NCBI GenBank assembly: GCA_947585065.1
Contig: CANPWX010000004.1
Span: 1-24,576, forward strand
DNA length: 24,576 nucleotides
Direction: 5' to 3'
DNA from: an uncultured Bacilli bacterium
Lineage (GTDB): Bacteria > Bacillota_I > Bacilli_A > RF39 > UBA660
Made by a program: the position numbers and the translations under genes. This document shows, piece after piece, positions 1 to 9,218 of the stretch. The notes beneath the pieces are model-generated. The model was not told the origin of the DNA. It worked only from the letters and a program-made list of their open reading frames with translations, and made no database searches. The number at the start of each line of letters is the position of its first letter. The stretch's first letter is position 1.

Positions 1-71
1 TCTTCACTTGTCCACCTTTTTATTTTTCTTGCTTGCCTTAAATCGGCATAAGTTGCTGCTAATATCATTAA
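1..71. repeat. 71-bp direct repeat, copy 1
   Basis: Bases 1-71 are identical to bases 255-325, which lie inside the complete Rpn-like gene. Identity stops abruptly at base 72. The repeat may continue to the left beyond the window. Confidence 0.9.
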
Positions 72-91
72 ATCTTCTTCCTTTTCTAATT
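1..91 (-). pseudogene. C-terminal fragment of a second Rpn/PD-(D/E)XK family gene (cut by window edge)
   Basis: Read on the minus strand just after the stop of the complete Rpn-like gene, this stretch encodes a peptide with the core LMILAATYADLRQARKIKRW, which is also present inside the complete gene. It lies in another frame than the upstream gene and has no convincing start or Shine-Dalgarno site. The upstream residues differ conservatively (KEEDL against EEEEL), so it looks like the tail of a diverged paralogue whose 5' part was lost, rather than a simple copying error. It continues past base 1, so the true extent is unknown. Confidence 0.6.
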
Positions 92-937
92 AGTTGTTTT
101 TTCTTTTAACTTTTCTATTTCTTCTACTGTTAATCCAGTAACTTCTGAAATATAAGATATATCTGATTTTTTTAACATATTTTTTGCTATTTCTATATTT
201 CTTTCTTCCATTCCTTTTTCCATGCCATCACCATATCCGATAACCCTTGCTTTTTCTTCACTTGTCCACCTTTTTATTTTTCTTGCTTGCCTTAAATCGG
301 CATAAGTTGCTGCTAATATCATTAATTCTTCCTCCTCCCTTGCTATTTGATATATTACTTTTAATGATTTTTCGCCCATAATCTTTAAATGTTTTAATAA
401 TATATTACTTCCACCATCATAATACCCTATTTCTCTTGCCTTGTCAACATCTAATATATAAATCTCTATATTGCTTGGTAACTCTTTATATTCTGGAGCA
501 TCTGACTTAAAATTATATCTTTGAAACCATACTTCGGGTAACCCTAATTTTTTACTAATTTTTTCTGCTATTATAATGCCAATTATTTTCTTTTCTTTTT
601 TCGTATCTTCCTTCTCATCTAATTGACTTCCATCTAGTTTCGAAAAATAACGGAGATCTTTTTTTAGACTATTTATGTTTAATGATGTTTGAGCTTCTAT
701 GTTTACTATATAATGTTTTGTATATAGTACTATATCTCCTCTTTGTTCCTTTTCTTTCCATTTATTTTTTTGAAAAATATATTCTATTTGAGCATTGATT
801 TCTTTTAATGGTTCTTCTTTTCCAATATATTCAAAGAATCCTTTTAAAAATGATTTTAATGGAATTTTTTTTCGATAAACATGTTTAAACATTTTATCAT
901 TTAATAAATATTTTGGTTCATTTTTTACTTTTTTCAT
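86..937 (-). CDS. Rpn family / PD-(D/E)XK nuclease family putative transposase
   Basis: Protein of about 283 residues resembling the Rpn/YhgA-like proteins, often annotated as PD-(D/E)XK nuclease family transposases and linked to recombination. Supporting features are the N-terminal NDKMFKHVY start of the domain, a DIVLYTKHYIVNIEAQ segment that fits the nuclease core (D followed by E-x-Q), and the typical C-terminal tail with GMEKGMEERNIEIAKNMLKK followed by a small helical DISYISEVTGLTVEEI module. A longer in-frame start at 979 exists, but the -10 box of a strong promoter overlaps it; ATG 937 lies downstream of that promoter and has GAGG eight bases before it, so 937 is preferred. The family spreads and duplicates within genomes, which fits the paralogue fragment next to it. 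The function in this cell is not known. Confidence 0.8.
   Translation of the reverse strand: MKKVKNEPKYLLNDKMFKHVYRKKIPLKSFLKGFFEYIGKEEPLKEINAQIEYIFQKNKWKEKEQRGDIVLYTKHYIVNIEAQTSLNINSLKKDLRYFSKLDGSQLDEKEDTKKEKKIIGIIIAEKISKKLGLPEVWFQRYNFKSDAPEYKELPSNIEIYILDVDKAREIGYYDGGSNILLKHLKIMGEKSLKVIYQIAREEEELMILAATYADLRQARKIKRWTSEEKARVIGYGDGMEKGMEERNIEIAKNMLKKSDISYISEVTGLTVEEIEKLKEKTTN
255..325. repeat. 71-bp direct repeat, copy 2 (inside Rpn-like gene)
   Basis: Second copy of the 71-bp direct repeat, here within the coding sequence for the ILAATYADLRQARK region. Two identical copies 254 bp apart offer a substrate for deletion or exchange of the gene's C-terminal end. Confidence 0.9.
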
Positions 938-961
938 CTTCGTTGCCTCGTTTCTAATTAC

Positions 962-990
962 GTTATACATCAAAAACAAATGTTTGTCAA
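962..990 (-). promoter_or_regulatory. Sigma-A promoter of the Rpn-like gene
   Basis: Minus strand TTGACA (990-985), 17-bp spacer, TATAAC (967-962). The transcript would start near 955, about 18 nt before ATG 937. This decides against the upstream start codon. Confidence 0.8.
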
Positions 991-1007
991 CTTCTTGAAA
1001 AATTTCG

Positions 1008-1038
1008 AAAAAAAAGAATAGATTTTTTAAGTCTATCC
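1008..1038 (-). terminator. Intrinsic terminator of the surface-protein operon
   Basis: Minus strand GGATAGA / TCTATTC stem of 7 bp (one G-U), with a 9-nt loop and a run of eight T. The stop codon TAG of the 1754-residue protein lies in the left arm. Confidence 0.8.
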
Positions 1039-4000
1039 TTCTTGTCCAACTTTAGAAACTTTCATGTTTTTTTCTTGTCCATTTTGATTATTATCACCTT
1101 TATCTTCACCTTTGAAGTATTCCATTTGAACACCATCTAAACTTGCTCCATTTTCAAAGTAAAGAATAATATGGCTGAAATCTGTTTCATCGGAAACATT
1201 TAATTTGAATTTGTTTGATCCTTTATTATTTTGGAAATAAACATAAGAAGTAGCGGTTGTTGTCACTGAATTAAATGTAATAGCATATTTATCGCTTGCA
1301 AATTTAGAATTCAGAATTCTAATCATTTTTGTATCATCACGATTAGTTAAATCATCCATTTTCTCTCCACCGTTGACATCATTCATTACAATAGCAGTTT
1401 CTTTATATCCTTCGAAGTCAACATCATATACTTTCGTTCCTGGAGTTACTTTTCCATTTAAATTAATAATATTATTCACGTGACTGTTTCCATTTAGAGT
1501 TGACCACATAATTATTGGATTTACATTTTCATCTTCATAATAGATTAGGCTATCTAAGTCATTCCCTCCAGTATAAGTTATTGATGAACTATAAATGTTT
1601 AATCTTGTTTGACCAGCATTAATTGCATATTTATCTAAACCTTCTTTTACTTCAATTTCTAGTCCATCCCATGCTACTCCAACATCTTTGTTTAATTCTA
1701 TACTTTTTGCTATAATTTTAGGTTTTGCACTTGTACTTTTGCTTCTTGCTATTTTTAATTCTTTATTAATTAATAATTTTCCATTTTGTGCTGCTACACA
1801 AATTTCATTTTCAGATTTATCTTGGCATAATGTTGCTAATACATCAGAATTAATTGAAGTTAAATCAATTGTAATTCCATCAGAAATGTATATTGCATTT
1901 ACTTTCTCATTTAATAACGCTTCGATGAAATCTTTTACAGCCGTATTTTGTTCTTTAATTAATTTAATTGAAGATTGTGCTTCTGTTTCAGGATCAATTG
2001 TATCTGTATATTCTGCATGATAACTTCTATTTTCTGTTACGATTGGAAGTTTCCCTTTTTCATAAGACTGTCCATCGTAAGAGAATGATTTTAACGTATA
2101 AATTATTCCACGATCATGAAACTGATGACCATAAGTAATATATTTAATATATGCATTTTTCCCTTCGTTCTCTCCTTGACCTTCTGTAAATTCAGGTTCT
2201 TTAATCGTATCATTATATTTATAATATCTTATAAATGTTACTCTAGTAGAGAAATATGTACTACATAATTGAATTTGAAATAATTTAGAGTGATTATCTT
2301 CTAAGTAGTAATTTACTGCACCATCTTCAGAAAGTACATCTCCAGGATAAATGCTTTTAAAGCTTTCTATATTTGCATCTTCAAATCTTGTTATTTTTTG
2401 ATGTTTTACTCCTGTAGCTACCGAATTATTTGATTTTGTTAATTTTACTGTAGACCCTTCTATTGCTTTTACTGTTGGTTTATCGTAGTCCTCTTCTGCG
2501 TAAGTTATTTTTTCAGCATTTAGTGTTGCTCCACTTTCTACTTCTATTCCACTTTTTGCTTTAGATAAAGTAAGATTTTTTAAGTTGACTGTTCCTGAAG
2601 TAATTTTAATTACAGAAGGTTTTCCTTCAGCATTCATCGTAATTGTTTTTGTATTTCCATCATAAGAATCAATTGTTATATCTTTTTTTATCTCTAATGG
2701 TTCATCTAATGTAATTTCTTTAGCAATATAGATAGTTGATATGTTTTTATCTAATGCTTGTAATAATTCTTCTTGATTATGAACCACTTCAAAACTTGCT
2801 TCTATATTTATAGTATAAGTCGTATGATCTAAATGATAATTTTCATTTGCTGGATTTATGGTTACCGTAATTGTTTTGCCAGCTCCTTTATCTAAACTTT
2901 CTAATAAAGTAGTCAACTGAGTAACTATTTCAGAAGAACTCGTAATTGTTTCTTCTTTTTCACCTACAGCAAGTTTTATTGAAGTTACATTTCCTTTTGT
3001 TAAAGCACTTTTTATACTATTCATCCATTCATTTAAAACAGTCATTTCTAATTTAGGTTGATTTAATTTTAAAGTAATTGTTGTTTCATTATCTTTTGAA
3101 ACAGTTATTCCTTTTAAAGTTTTTGGTGCTAATTCTTTTGTATAGAAACTTTCTGTTGATATGTTCCAATTTGCTGTATATGTTATATCACTTGTGATTG
3201 TAGTTTCACCCCATTTGAATGAACTTTCACCGTTTTTCCAATCCACAAATGTTACATAGTCACTATTAGAACTAGGTGTAGCTACTTCATTTGCACTTAT
3301 TGTTCCATCATGTAATACTTTTACTTTTGTTTCTTGGTCACCATTTTTAAATGTCACAGTATGTAATTCTCTAAACTCAACATGATCATAATTTAATGTA
3401 TAGGTTACTGGTGTATATTTATTTTCTGCTCCATCATAATCAATTACTATTACTATATTTTTTTGGCTATCTTCTTTCTTTATTTCATATAACACATTCA
3501 CATTTGCTTTTGTAGATAATGTATAGTTTGTTTCTCCTACTTTCACTGTTGTTTTACCCAATGTTACTTTATTTGGTTTTATATTAAAGGCTATATAATA
3601 TTTTCCATTTTCACTTTGATTTACCGTTCCTGTAATACTTTCATTATTAATTTCCCAGTCATTATCATCTTGATAAGTATAATCTGGATAGTTCGTTTTT
3701 AAATCTTCTTTATTTATATCTTTCGTAACTGTTCCTTCTGATTGCCCTTGTAACTCTACTTTTTCATAATTTACTGTTAAATCATAAGAAGCATATTCTT
3801 CTCCAGTGCCATCCAAATCAATTGTTAAAGTAAATATTTTCGCTTTTTCAGGTTCTACTTTCATTAAAACTGCGATATCGTTTGGATGAGATAATTCTGA
3901 ATCCGGCAAAACAACAATATCATGTCCTTCTGATGATTTCACAGTTAATGTATTTGTCTTTGGATGTTTTGTTGTATGGATATTAAATACCATAAAGAAT

Positions 4001-6297
4001 CCACTTTCCTTATTATTTATATTACTTAATTTAGGAAGCAATCCTTCTAATGTCACTTCGCTCATTTGTTGAGATGCGGTAAGTTTATAACCTAATTCTT
4101 TCACTTGTTCTTTATCCCAACTCCATGGAGTTAAATCTATATTACTAGGAATTTCTGACTCAATTATACTTTCTGAATTTTTTTCCAATACTACTTGAGA
4201 GTAATCTATTTCGTATTCTTTTTGAGGTAAATAAACGTATCCTTCACCATCATTATCCACATTTATTTTTATTTTCTTTTCTGTAGTTTCTTCTAAACCA
4301 ATTAATAATATAATATTTTTGTCATTTACAAAAGTTTTATAATTAGTTGCTGAAGTTGTTACTACTACATGATTTATATCATCTAATGTAGTTAATGTTG
4401 GAGTGATTTTTAAAGCAATGTAATAACCTGTTGTGTTGTCTTTTAATGTATGTTCAACTACTTTACCGGTTAAAGTTGTACCATTAGATAATTGATATGT
4501 ATCTTTTGAAGATTTTTCATAACCATATTGTGTTTTTAGTTCATTTGTTGGTACATCAATACTTAATTCTGAAGTAGTTGTTTCTTGAAATCTTACATTT
4601 TCATAATTTACATCTATTTTATAAGGAGCATAGTCATCAGAAGATGCACCATCTAAATCAACAGTAATTTCAAAAGCTTTGTTTTTCGTTTTATCTATTT
4701 TGACAAGAGCTATAATATCGTTTTTATTTGCTAATGCTGGATCCTCTAAAATAGTCATTTCGTATCCATCCGTTATTGATACTTCTGTTTTATCAGTTTT
4801 TTCATGAGCAGTATGAATATCCAATACCATGTAATATCCTTCTTCAGATTTACTATTAATATTTGTTAATTTTGGTAATAAGCCACTTAATTTATATGGG
4901 CTTGGTTGACTATCAATTTTTAAGCTGTAGCCTTTTTCTTCTATATTTTTCCAACCCCAAGTAGCTAAATCTATATTACCTGGTATCGTTACATTTAAAG
5001 AAGAAATAGATGATTTTTCAAAAGTTAAATCTTTATAACTTAAAACATATTCTTTGGATTTATATTCTTCTAAATCGCCATCGGAATCTACTACTACATG
5101 GATATCTTCTTTTGTTTCTGGATTTAGTTTTGCTAATATTGTAACACTTCCATCTGCTAAAGGTAGAACTTGTTTATTTTCACAGCCAGTGATCTTTATA
5201 CTTAATTTTTCTGTTACCATTTCCGGTGTAATTTTCAATGCTACAAAATAGCCTGTCTTGTTGTTTTCTCCAAAGGGTTCACTACTTAGTGTTTGTTCTA
5301 TAGCTACTCCACTAAATTTGTTATTTTCGAAAGTCACATTATTATAACTATATCCCCAACTTTGTAACTTTGTTAAGACAGAGGAGGGAATATCTTTCAT
5401 GCTAATTGTTGCAGCTGTATCTTTTTGAAATTTGATTTCACTCCAATCAATAGTATAATCACTTTCAATATATTCTTTTCCAGTTCCATCCATATCTATT
5501 TTAATATTAATCATTTTATTATTATTTTGGTTAGAATCTAAACCTATTAATAGAACTATTCCTTTATTTTCCCCATTTTTTATTTGAAAATCATTCAAAG
5601 ATATTTCTTTTGTTTTTACATTTGCTGCTCTTGTTACTGTATTCAAATTTTTTTCTACAGTAATTTTTGTTTTATCTGTTGCATCGGGAATATTTAATAC
5701 TAATGCAAAATAGTAGTCGGTTTTATCTCCAAAAATATCTTGTTCAACCGTTTCATTTTTATATAAAATTCCTGATAATTTTCCATTAGCTAAATTTAGA
5801 TTGGATGAGTTTGTTTCATTTCCACCTGGAAAAGCCGTATTTAAATATTCTTTAAATTCTTCTGCAATGTTATTAACACCTGTATTTTTACTCATTTCCA
5901 AGTTGGATTCTTCGGGATAAAATTTATAATCAATATAACGTACATTGATATTAGAAGTATTTAATTTTGTAGATCCAATTTTGTTTCCAACATCTTTCCA
6001 AACAGGCATATCATTTTCATATATTTGATTAACTTCATGTATAGTCATTTTTGATAAATCATTTTCATTTTCTCCTAAATCAATACTCCTTGCAGCAAGC
6101 ATAATATCTTGAGTTTTTAAAGTATGATCTGATGTAAAAACATAATCTCCTATAATATAAGCATAACTACCATCTTTTTCTTGTTCAATAATATTTCCTA
6201 ATTCTTCTAATGTCATGTGTTTTGCAGCAACAGGCATTGCCATTAAGGCAGAAGTTAATATACCTGTTCCAATAACACTATAATATTTCTTTTTCAT
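1033..6297 (-). CDS. Giant secreted repeat protein with alternating DxDG-ended domains and beta-helix segments
   Basis: 1754 residues. A signal peptide is visible (KKKYY, hydrophobic core, then PVAAKH at about 22-27). At least five, probably six, repeats of 126-146 residues run from about residue 115 to 977. Each ends in a D-x-D-G motif (268, 404, 547, 681, 827, 953) followed by a Y-x-(I/L)-x-Y-x-x-V/L-x-F/L strand. Repeats ending at 550 and 830 share a GLLPKLxNIN-type core, while those ending at 407, 684 and 956 share a different core (GYxxALKITP), so two subtypes alternate. Residues about 978-1045 form a Listeria-Bacteroides/InlB-type beta-grasp repeat (HTVTFKNG to TYTANW). From about 1170, right-handed beta-helix-like sequence follows (TIYIAKEITLDEPLEIKKDI). 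No LPXTG or C-terminal TM is present, so attachment is unclear. RBS AAAGGA lies before ATG. It sits 14 bp behind the Big_2 protein gene, in one operon. Adhesion is a guess. Confidence 0.85.
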   Translation of the reverse strand: MKKKYYSVIGTGILTSALMAMPVAAKHMTLEELGNIIEQEKDGSYAYIIGDYVFTSDHTLKTQDIMLAARSIDLGENENDLSKMTIHEVNQIYENDMPVWKDVGNKIGSTKLNTSNINVRYIDYKFYPEESNLEMSKNTGVNNIAEEFKEYLNTAFPGGNETNSSNLNLANGKLSGILYKNETVEQDIFGDKTDYYFALVLNIPDATDKTKITVEKNLNTVTRAANVKTKEISLNDFQIKNGENKGIVLLIGLDSNQNNNKMINIKIDMDGTGKEYIESDYTIDWSEIKFQKDTAATISMKDIPSSVLTKLQSWGYSYNNVTFENNKFSGVAIEQTLSSEPFGENNKTGYFVALKITPEMVTEKLSIKITGCENKQVLPLADGSVTILAKLNPETKEDIHVVVDSDGDLEEYKSKEYVLSYKDLTFEKSSISSLNVTIPGNIDLATWGWKNIEEKGYSLKIDSQPSPYKLSGLLPKLTNINSKSEEGYYMVLDIHTAHEKTDKTEVSITDGYEMTILEDPALANKNDIIALVKIDKTKNKAFEITVDLDGASSDDYAPYKIDVNYENVRFQETTTSELSIDVPTNELKTQYGYEKSSKDTYQLSNGTTLTGKVVEHTLKDNTTGYYIALKITPTLTTLDDINHVVVTTSATNYKTFVNDKNIILLIGLEETTEKKIKINVDNDGEGYVYLPQKEYEIDYSQVVLEKNSESIIESEIPSNIDLTPWSWDKEQVKELGYKLTASQQMSEVTLEGLLPKLSNINNKESGFFMVFNIHTTKHPKTNTLTVKSSEGHDIVVLPDSELSHPNDIAVLMKVEPEKAKIFTLTIDLDGTGEEYASYDLTVNYEKVELQGQSEGTVTKDINKEDLKTNYPDYTYQDDNDWEINNESITGTVNQSENGKYYIAFNIKPNKVTLGKTTVKVGETNYTLSTKANVNVLYEIKKEDSQKNIVIVIDYDGAENKYTPVTYTLNYDHVEFRELHTVTFKNGDQETKVKVLHDGTISANEVATPSSNSDYVTFVDWKNGESSFKWGETTITSDITYTANWNISTESFYTKELAPKTLKGITVSKDNETTITLKLNQPKLEMTVLNEWMNSIKSALTKGNVTSIKLAVGEKEETITSSSEIVTQLTTLLESLDKGAGKTITVTINPANENYHLDHTTYTINIEASFEVVHNQEELLQALDKNISTIYIAKEITLDEPLEIKKDITIDSYDGNTKTITMNAEGKPSVIKITSGTVNLKNLTLSKAKSGIEVESGATLNAEKITYAEEDYDKPTVKAIEGSTVKLTKSNNSVATGVKHQKITRFEDANIESFKSIYPGDVLSEDGAVNYYLEDNHSKLFQIQLCSTYFSTRVTFIRYYKYNDTIKEPEFTEGQGENEGKNAYIKYITYGHQFHDRGIIYTLKSFSYDGQSYEKGKLPIVTENRSYHAEYTDTIDPETEAQSSIKLIKEQNTAVKDFIEALLNEKVNAIYISDGITIDLTSINSDVLATLCQDKSENEICVAAQNGKLLINKELKIARSKSTSAKPKIIAKSIELNKDVGVAWDGLEIEVKEGLDKYAINAGQTRLNIYSSSITYTGGNDLDSLIYYEDENVNPIIMWSTLNGNSHVNNIINLNGKVTPGTKVYDVDFEGYKETAIVMNDVNGGEKMDDLTNRDDTKMIRILNSKFASDKYAITFNSVTTTATSYVYFQNNKGSNKFKLNVSDETDFSHIILYFENGASLDGVQMEYFKGEDKGDNNQNGQEKNMKVSKVGQEG

Positions 6298-6311
6298 ATT
6301 TATTTCCTTTC

Positions 6312-7751
6312 CTACTCAATTTCTTTTCGACTATACGTTGTATTTGCCTGTATTTTGTTGCCATCCTTTAAAACAATCGTTAAAGTTTTTATTGTTCCAT
6401 TTTTTGTCATGGAAGAAGTCATTTTCTTCCCAGGTTTTATTCTTTGACCACCATCTAGTGCGATATAATCGTAATCGGTTGTAGTTACATTATCTTTTAA
6501 CACTTCTACTTCATATTCATTAACACTGCCATCTAGTAATACTAATGCTGTTAATTTTACTGTATAGACAATTTCTTTTGGTTTTACTGTTATTGTAACA
6601 CTTGCTGTTTTTCCACCATCTGATGTTGTTACTGTAATTACTGTTGACCCTTCTTTTAATGCTGTTATTTTGCCATTTTCTACTTTAGCAACTTCAGGTT
6701 TACTTGAAGACCATGAAACATTTTTATTATCGGCATTATTTGGTGTAATTTCATAAGTTAATGTTAATGTTTCTCCTACTATCAATGTGGTTTTACTTGG
6801 AGTATTAATTTTTATTCCTGTTACAGGAACTTTTTCTTGTTCTGTAGGTGGATTTGGAGTGCTAGGTTCTGGAGTACTAGGTTGTGGATTAGTTTCTGGT
6901 GGATTTTGCTCAGAAGGCGTTGTTTCTACTTTTTTTACTGTTATGGTTTTGCTCGCTGTTTTTCCACCATCCGATGTTGTTACTGTAATAGTTACTGTTC
7001 CAGCACTTTTTCCTGTCACATTTCCATTTTTATCTACACTTGCAATATTTGTATTACTACTTTTCCATGAAACTGTTTTATTTGTAGCATCTGCTGGTGT
7101 TACGTTCGCGGTTAATTTTATTTTACTTCCTACATTGACTTCGGATGGACCACTTATACTCACACCTGTTACTTCCACTACATCTTCTTTAACTGTTACA
7201 AGACAAGTTGCAGTAAAATCCCCATCGTTTGCTTTTACTGTAATGGTTACTGTTCCAGCTTTTAAAGCAGTTACTAATCCATTTTCATCTACTGTTGCAA
7301 TTGTTTCATCACTAGATGTCCATACGACTGTTTTATCAAGAGCATCTGTTGGTTCAAAAATTACTTCTAGTTTTGCTGTTCCTTGTGGTTTTAATGTTAA
7401 TTCCGTAGCATCTAAACTAATTCCTGTTAAATGAGTATCTTCTATTTTAATCCATCTTGCTTCTAATGTAATATCTCCTGTAATTTTGCTATTAAAATCA
7501 AACTTTTCGCCATTCACATACCATCCATCAAATATATATCCTTCTCTTGTTGGATCTTCTGGTTTTTCTAAAGTATTATTTTTCTTTATTTTTAAGGATT
7601 CGATCACTGTTCCACCAGTTGTATCAAAAGTTATATTATACTCTGGAACACATCCTTTCATTATTAATAATATTACCGCCCCTAGTACCGCGACTATTCC
7701 AAGACCAATTCCTGCTAAAATAGGTACTTGTTCTTTACTTATTTTTTTCAT
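6312..7751 (-). CDS. Membrane-anchored Big_2 (Ig-like) surface protein with InlB-type repeat
   Basis: 479 residues. The N-terminus has one TM helix (about 10-32), followed at once by a Listeria-Bacteroides (InlB B-like) repeat (about 38-100, with GYIFDGWYVNG and ITLEARW). Three bacterial Ig-like Big_2 domains follow, at about 107-187, 191-272 and 310-392. Each has the signature of a WxSS strand, an IA(T/S/K)V motif, and G-T/S-V-T/I-ITV. A proline-rich linker (about 275-306, PPETNPQPSTPEPSTPNPP) separates the second and third. The last 85 residues are an unrecognised beta-rich domain. A Cys follows the TM (C34) but no good lipobox is seen, so I read it as a type II anchored extracellular protein. 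AGGAG lies nine bases before ATG. It is the first gene of the operon with the 1754-residue protein, and both carry an InlB-type repeat, so they may act together at the cell surface. Confidence 0.85.
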   Translation of the reverse strand: MKKISKEQVPILAGIGLGIVAVLGAVILLIMKGCVPEYNITFDTTGGTVIESLKIKKNNTLEKPEDPTREGYIFDGWYVNGEKFDFNSKITGDITLEARWIKIEDTHLTGISLDATELTLKPQGTAKLEVIFEPTDALDKTVVWTSSDETIATVDENGLVTALKAGTVTITVKANDGDFTATCLVTVKEDVVEVTGVSISGPSEVNVGSKIKLTANVTPADATNKTVSWKSSNTNIASVDKNGNVTGKSAGTVTITVTTSDGGKTASKTITVKKVETTPSEQNPPETNPQPSTPEPSTPNPPTEQEKVPVTGIKINTPSKTTLIVGETLTLTYEITPNNADNKNVSWSSSKPEVAKVENGKITALKEGSTVITVTTSDGGKTASVTITVKPKEIVYTVKLTALVLLDGSVNEYEVEVLKDNVTTTDYDYIALDGGQRIKPGKKMTSSMTKNGTIKTLTIVLKDGNKIQANTTYSRKEIE

Positions 7752-7787
7752 TTTTCCAAACTCCTTTTTTCATTTCATTATATGCCC

Positions 7788-7816
7788 ATTATACCAGTTT
7801 GTACTTCAACTATCAA
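7788..7816 (-). promoter_or_regulatory. Sigma-A promoter of the surface-protein operon
   Basis: Minus strand TTGATA (7816-7811), 17-bp spacer, TATAAT (7793-7788), about 37 bp before the ATG at 7751. It drives both surface-protein genes; the next terminator is at 1008-1038. Confidence 0.85.
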
Positions 7817-7909
7817 GTCTCTTCTTTTAGTAATTATTGGCAAAAATTTTATCTAAAAAAATCGTTTTTTTCTTTAGTTTACTTCATATGAAATAATGTT
7901 CTAACATTT

Positions 7910-7938
7910 AAAAAAGCAATCTAATTCAAATTGCTCTT
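7910..7938 (-). terminator. Intrinsic terminator after the 153-residue gene
   Basis: Minus strand AGCAAT / ATTGCT stem (7935-7930 with 7920-7915), extendable by a wobble and A-U pairs, followed by T residues. The gene's TAG stop lies in the loop. Confidence 0.7.
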
Positions 7939-8387
7939 CTTTGTTTTTGTAATACTAATTCTTCTTTTTTATTTACATTTTTTACTTTGTACATCTTTTC
8001 TTCTGGGGAATAAACTTCTTCTACTATAACTGGTTCTTTATTAATGTACTCGTGAGCTTCATTCCATTCACTTAGAGGAATTATAACCTCTGTAAATTCC
8101 GCCCATTCAGGAATTAATGGTTTGTATTTCGTATCTTTTGTAGTATAAGTATACCCATGATATTTTCCAGGTCCTAATTCTCTCGTTCTTTCAGCTACTA
8201 TTCCAAAATCTTTTTTCATTTCATTGGCATATACTGCTTCTGTATTACTATAAGTAATCATTACATGATTTACTGGTTTAAATTCTACTTTTACTCTGGT
8301 GTAATATTCTGGCTCTTTTGATGTTAAAAAATCTATTAAACGAATATATTTTGTAACTTTATGAGTATATGGTTCGTATTTTTTCAT
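7926..8387 (-). CDS. Uncharacterised 153-residue soluble protein
   Basis: I do not recognise this protein. It is hydrophilic, has no signal peptide or TM segment, and is rich in charged and aromatic residues (KYEPYTHKVTKYIRLIDFL at the start, PEWAEFTEVIIPLSEW in the middle). Its C-terminus ends in a basic LQKQRRAI tail. GAGG lies seven bases before the ATG. Upstream, on the minus strand, are two overlapping TATAAT boxes (8412-8422) with a poor TTGCTT at 8443-8438, so it probably has its own promoter, divergent from trmB, and its own terminator. It is a monocistronic small gene. Coding quality (frame without interruption, good start, own terminator) makes it a real gene, but no function can be given. 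Confidence 0.75.
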   Translation of the reverse strand: MKKYEPYTHKVTKYIRLIDFLTSKEPEYYTRVKVEFKPVNHVMITYSNTEAVYANEMKKDFGIVAERTRELGPGKYHGYTYTTKDTKYKPLIPEWAEFTEVIIPLSEWNEAHEYINKEPVIVEEVYSPEEKMYKVKNVNKKEELVLQKQRRAI

Positions 8388-8551
8388 ATAGTTTCCTCTT
8401 TTCTATAGGATATTATATTATATCTAATTTATTTAAAAAGCAAGATGTTTTTCATTTAGTCCTTTCTGTTATTTTTCCAAATAATAAAACAGGATTATCT
8501 TATTTTTTGTAAAGTCTTAGCTTATTTCTACATTTTTATTTAAAAAGATGT

Positions 8552-8570
8552 TATAATACTTCAAAAGGAA
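8552..8570 (+). promoter_or_regulatory. Extended -10 promoter and strong SD of trmB
   Basis: TGTTATAAT gives an extended -10 with TATAAT at 8552-8557; the -35 is poor. It is followed by AAGGAAGTGAT, which matches the ideal anti-SD complement AAGGAGGTGAT at all but one base and places the start at GTG 8580. Confidence 0.6.
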
Positions 8571-8579
8571 GTGATGTTT

Positions 8580-9218
8580 GTGCGTTATAAAAAGGTTGTT
8601 AATGCCGATGTCATGGTGGAGCAAAGTCCATATTTTATTAAAGAACCTGAAAAGTTTAAAAATAAATGGAAAGATGTTTTTCAAAATAACTTTCCTATCG
8701 TTATTGAGCTTGGTATGGGGAGAGGCGATTTTATTATTCAAATGGCAAAAACTTATCCACATATTAATTTTATTGGAATTGAGATGTTTTTATCTCAAAT
8801 GGTTTATGCTACGGAAAAATTAGAAAAATTAAAACTTCCGAATTTAAAATTACTTCATTTGGACGCAAAGGATTTAGGAAATGTTTTTGGTAAGGAAATT
8901 GATACTATTTATTTAACTTTCTGTGATCCATGGCCGAAGAAGCAAGATGAAAAGAAACGTTTTACTCATGAAAATTTTTTGAGAATTTATGATCGAGTAT
9001 TTAAAAAAGATAAACATATTATATTAAAAACCGATAATAAAGGTTTCTTTCAATATTCATTAGAGTCTTTATCTCAGTATTGGTATACTTTTGATAGAGT
9101 AAGTCTTGATTTACATCATGATGAGCACCCGATTGAAAATATTATGACTGATTATGAACAAAGATATTATGTAGAAGGAAGACCTATTTATTATGTAGAT
9201 GCAAGATTTAAAAATTAA
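8580..9218 (+). CDS. trmB: tRNA (guanine-N7-)-methyltransferase TrmB
   Basis: Class I SAM-dependent methyltransferase that makes m7G46 in the variable loop of tRNAs. Visible motifs are the SAM-binding ELGMGRGDF followed by IGIEMF, the family hallmark DPWPKK, RFTHENFLRIYDRVFK, LKTDN and the C-terminal TDYEQRYYVEGRPIY. Length (212 residues) is normal for a Bacilli TrmB. Possible starts are GTG 8571, ATG 8574 and GTG 8580; the first two sit on or against the SD, while GTG 8580 (MRYKKVVNA) has good spacing and gives the usual MRxRxK-like N-terminus. It is the only clear plus-strand gene in the window and ends overlapping the convergent neighbour by 11 bp, with no terminator between them. Confidence 0.93.
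   Translation: MRYKKVVNADVMVEQSPYFIKEPEKFKNKWKDVFQNNFPIVIELGMGRGDFIIQMAKTYPHINFIGIEMFLSQMVYATEKLEKLKLPNLKLLHLDAKDLGNVFGKEIDTIYLTFCDPWPKKQDEKKRFTHENFLRIYDRVFKKDKHIILKTDNKGFFQYSLESLSQYWYTFDRVSLDLHHDEHPIENIMTDYEQRYYVEGRPIYYVDARFKN

Noticed and set aside
6787..7434. Long plus-strand open frame opposite the Big_2 protein gene
   Set aside because: It is antisense to a protein with clear Ig-like repeats, lacks an SD, and mirrors the repetitive coding pattern.
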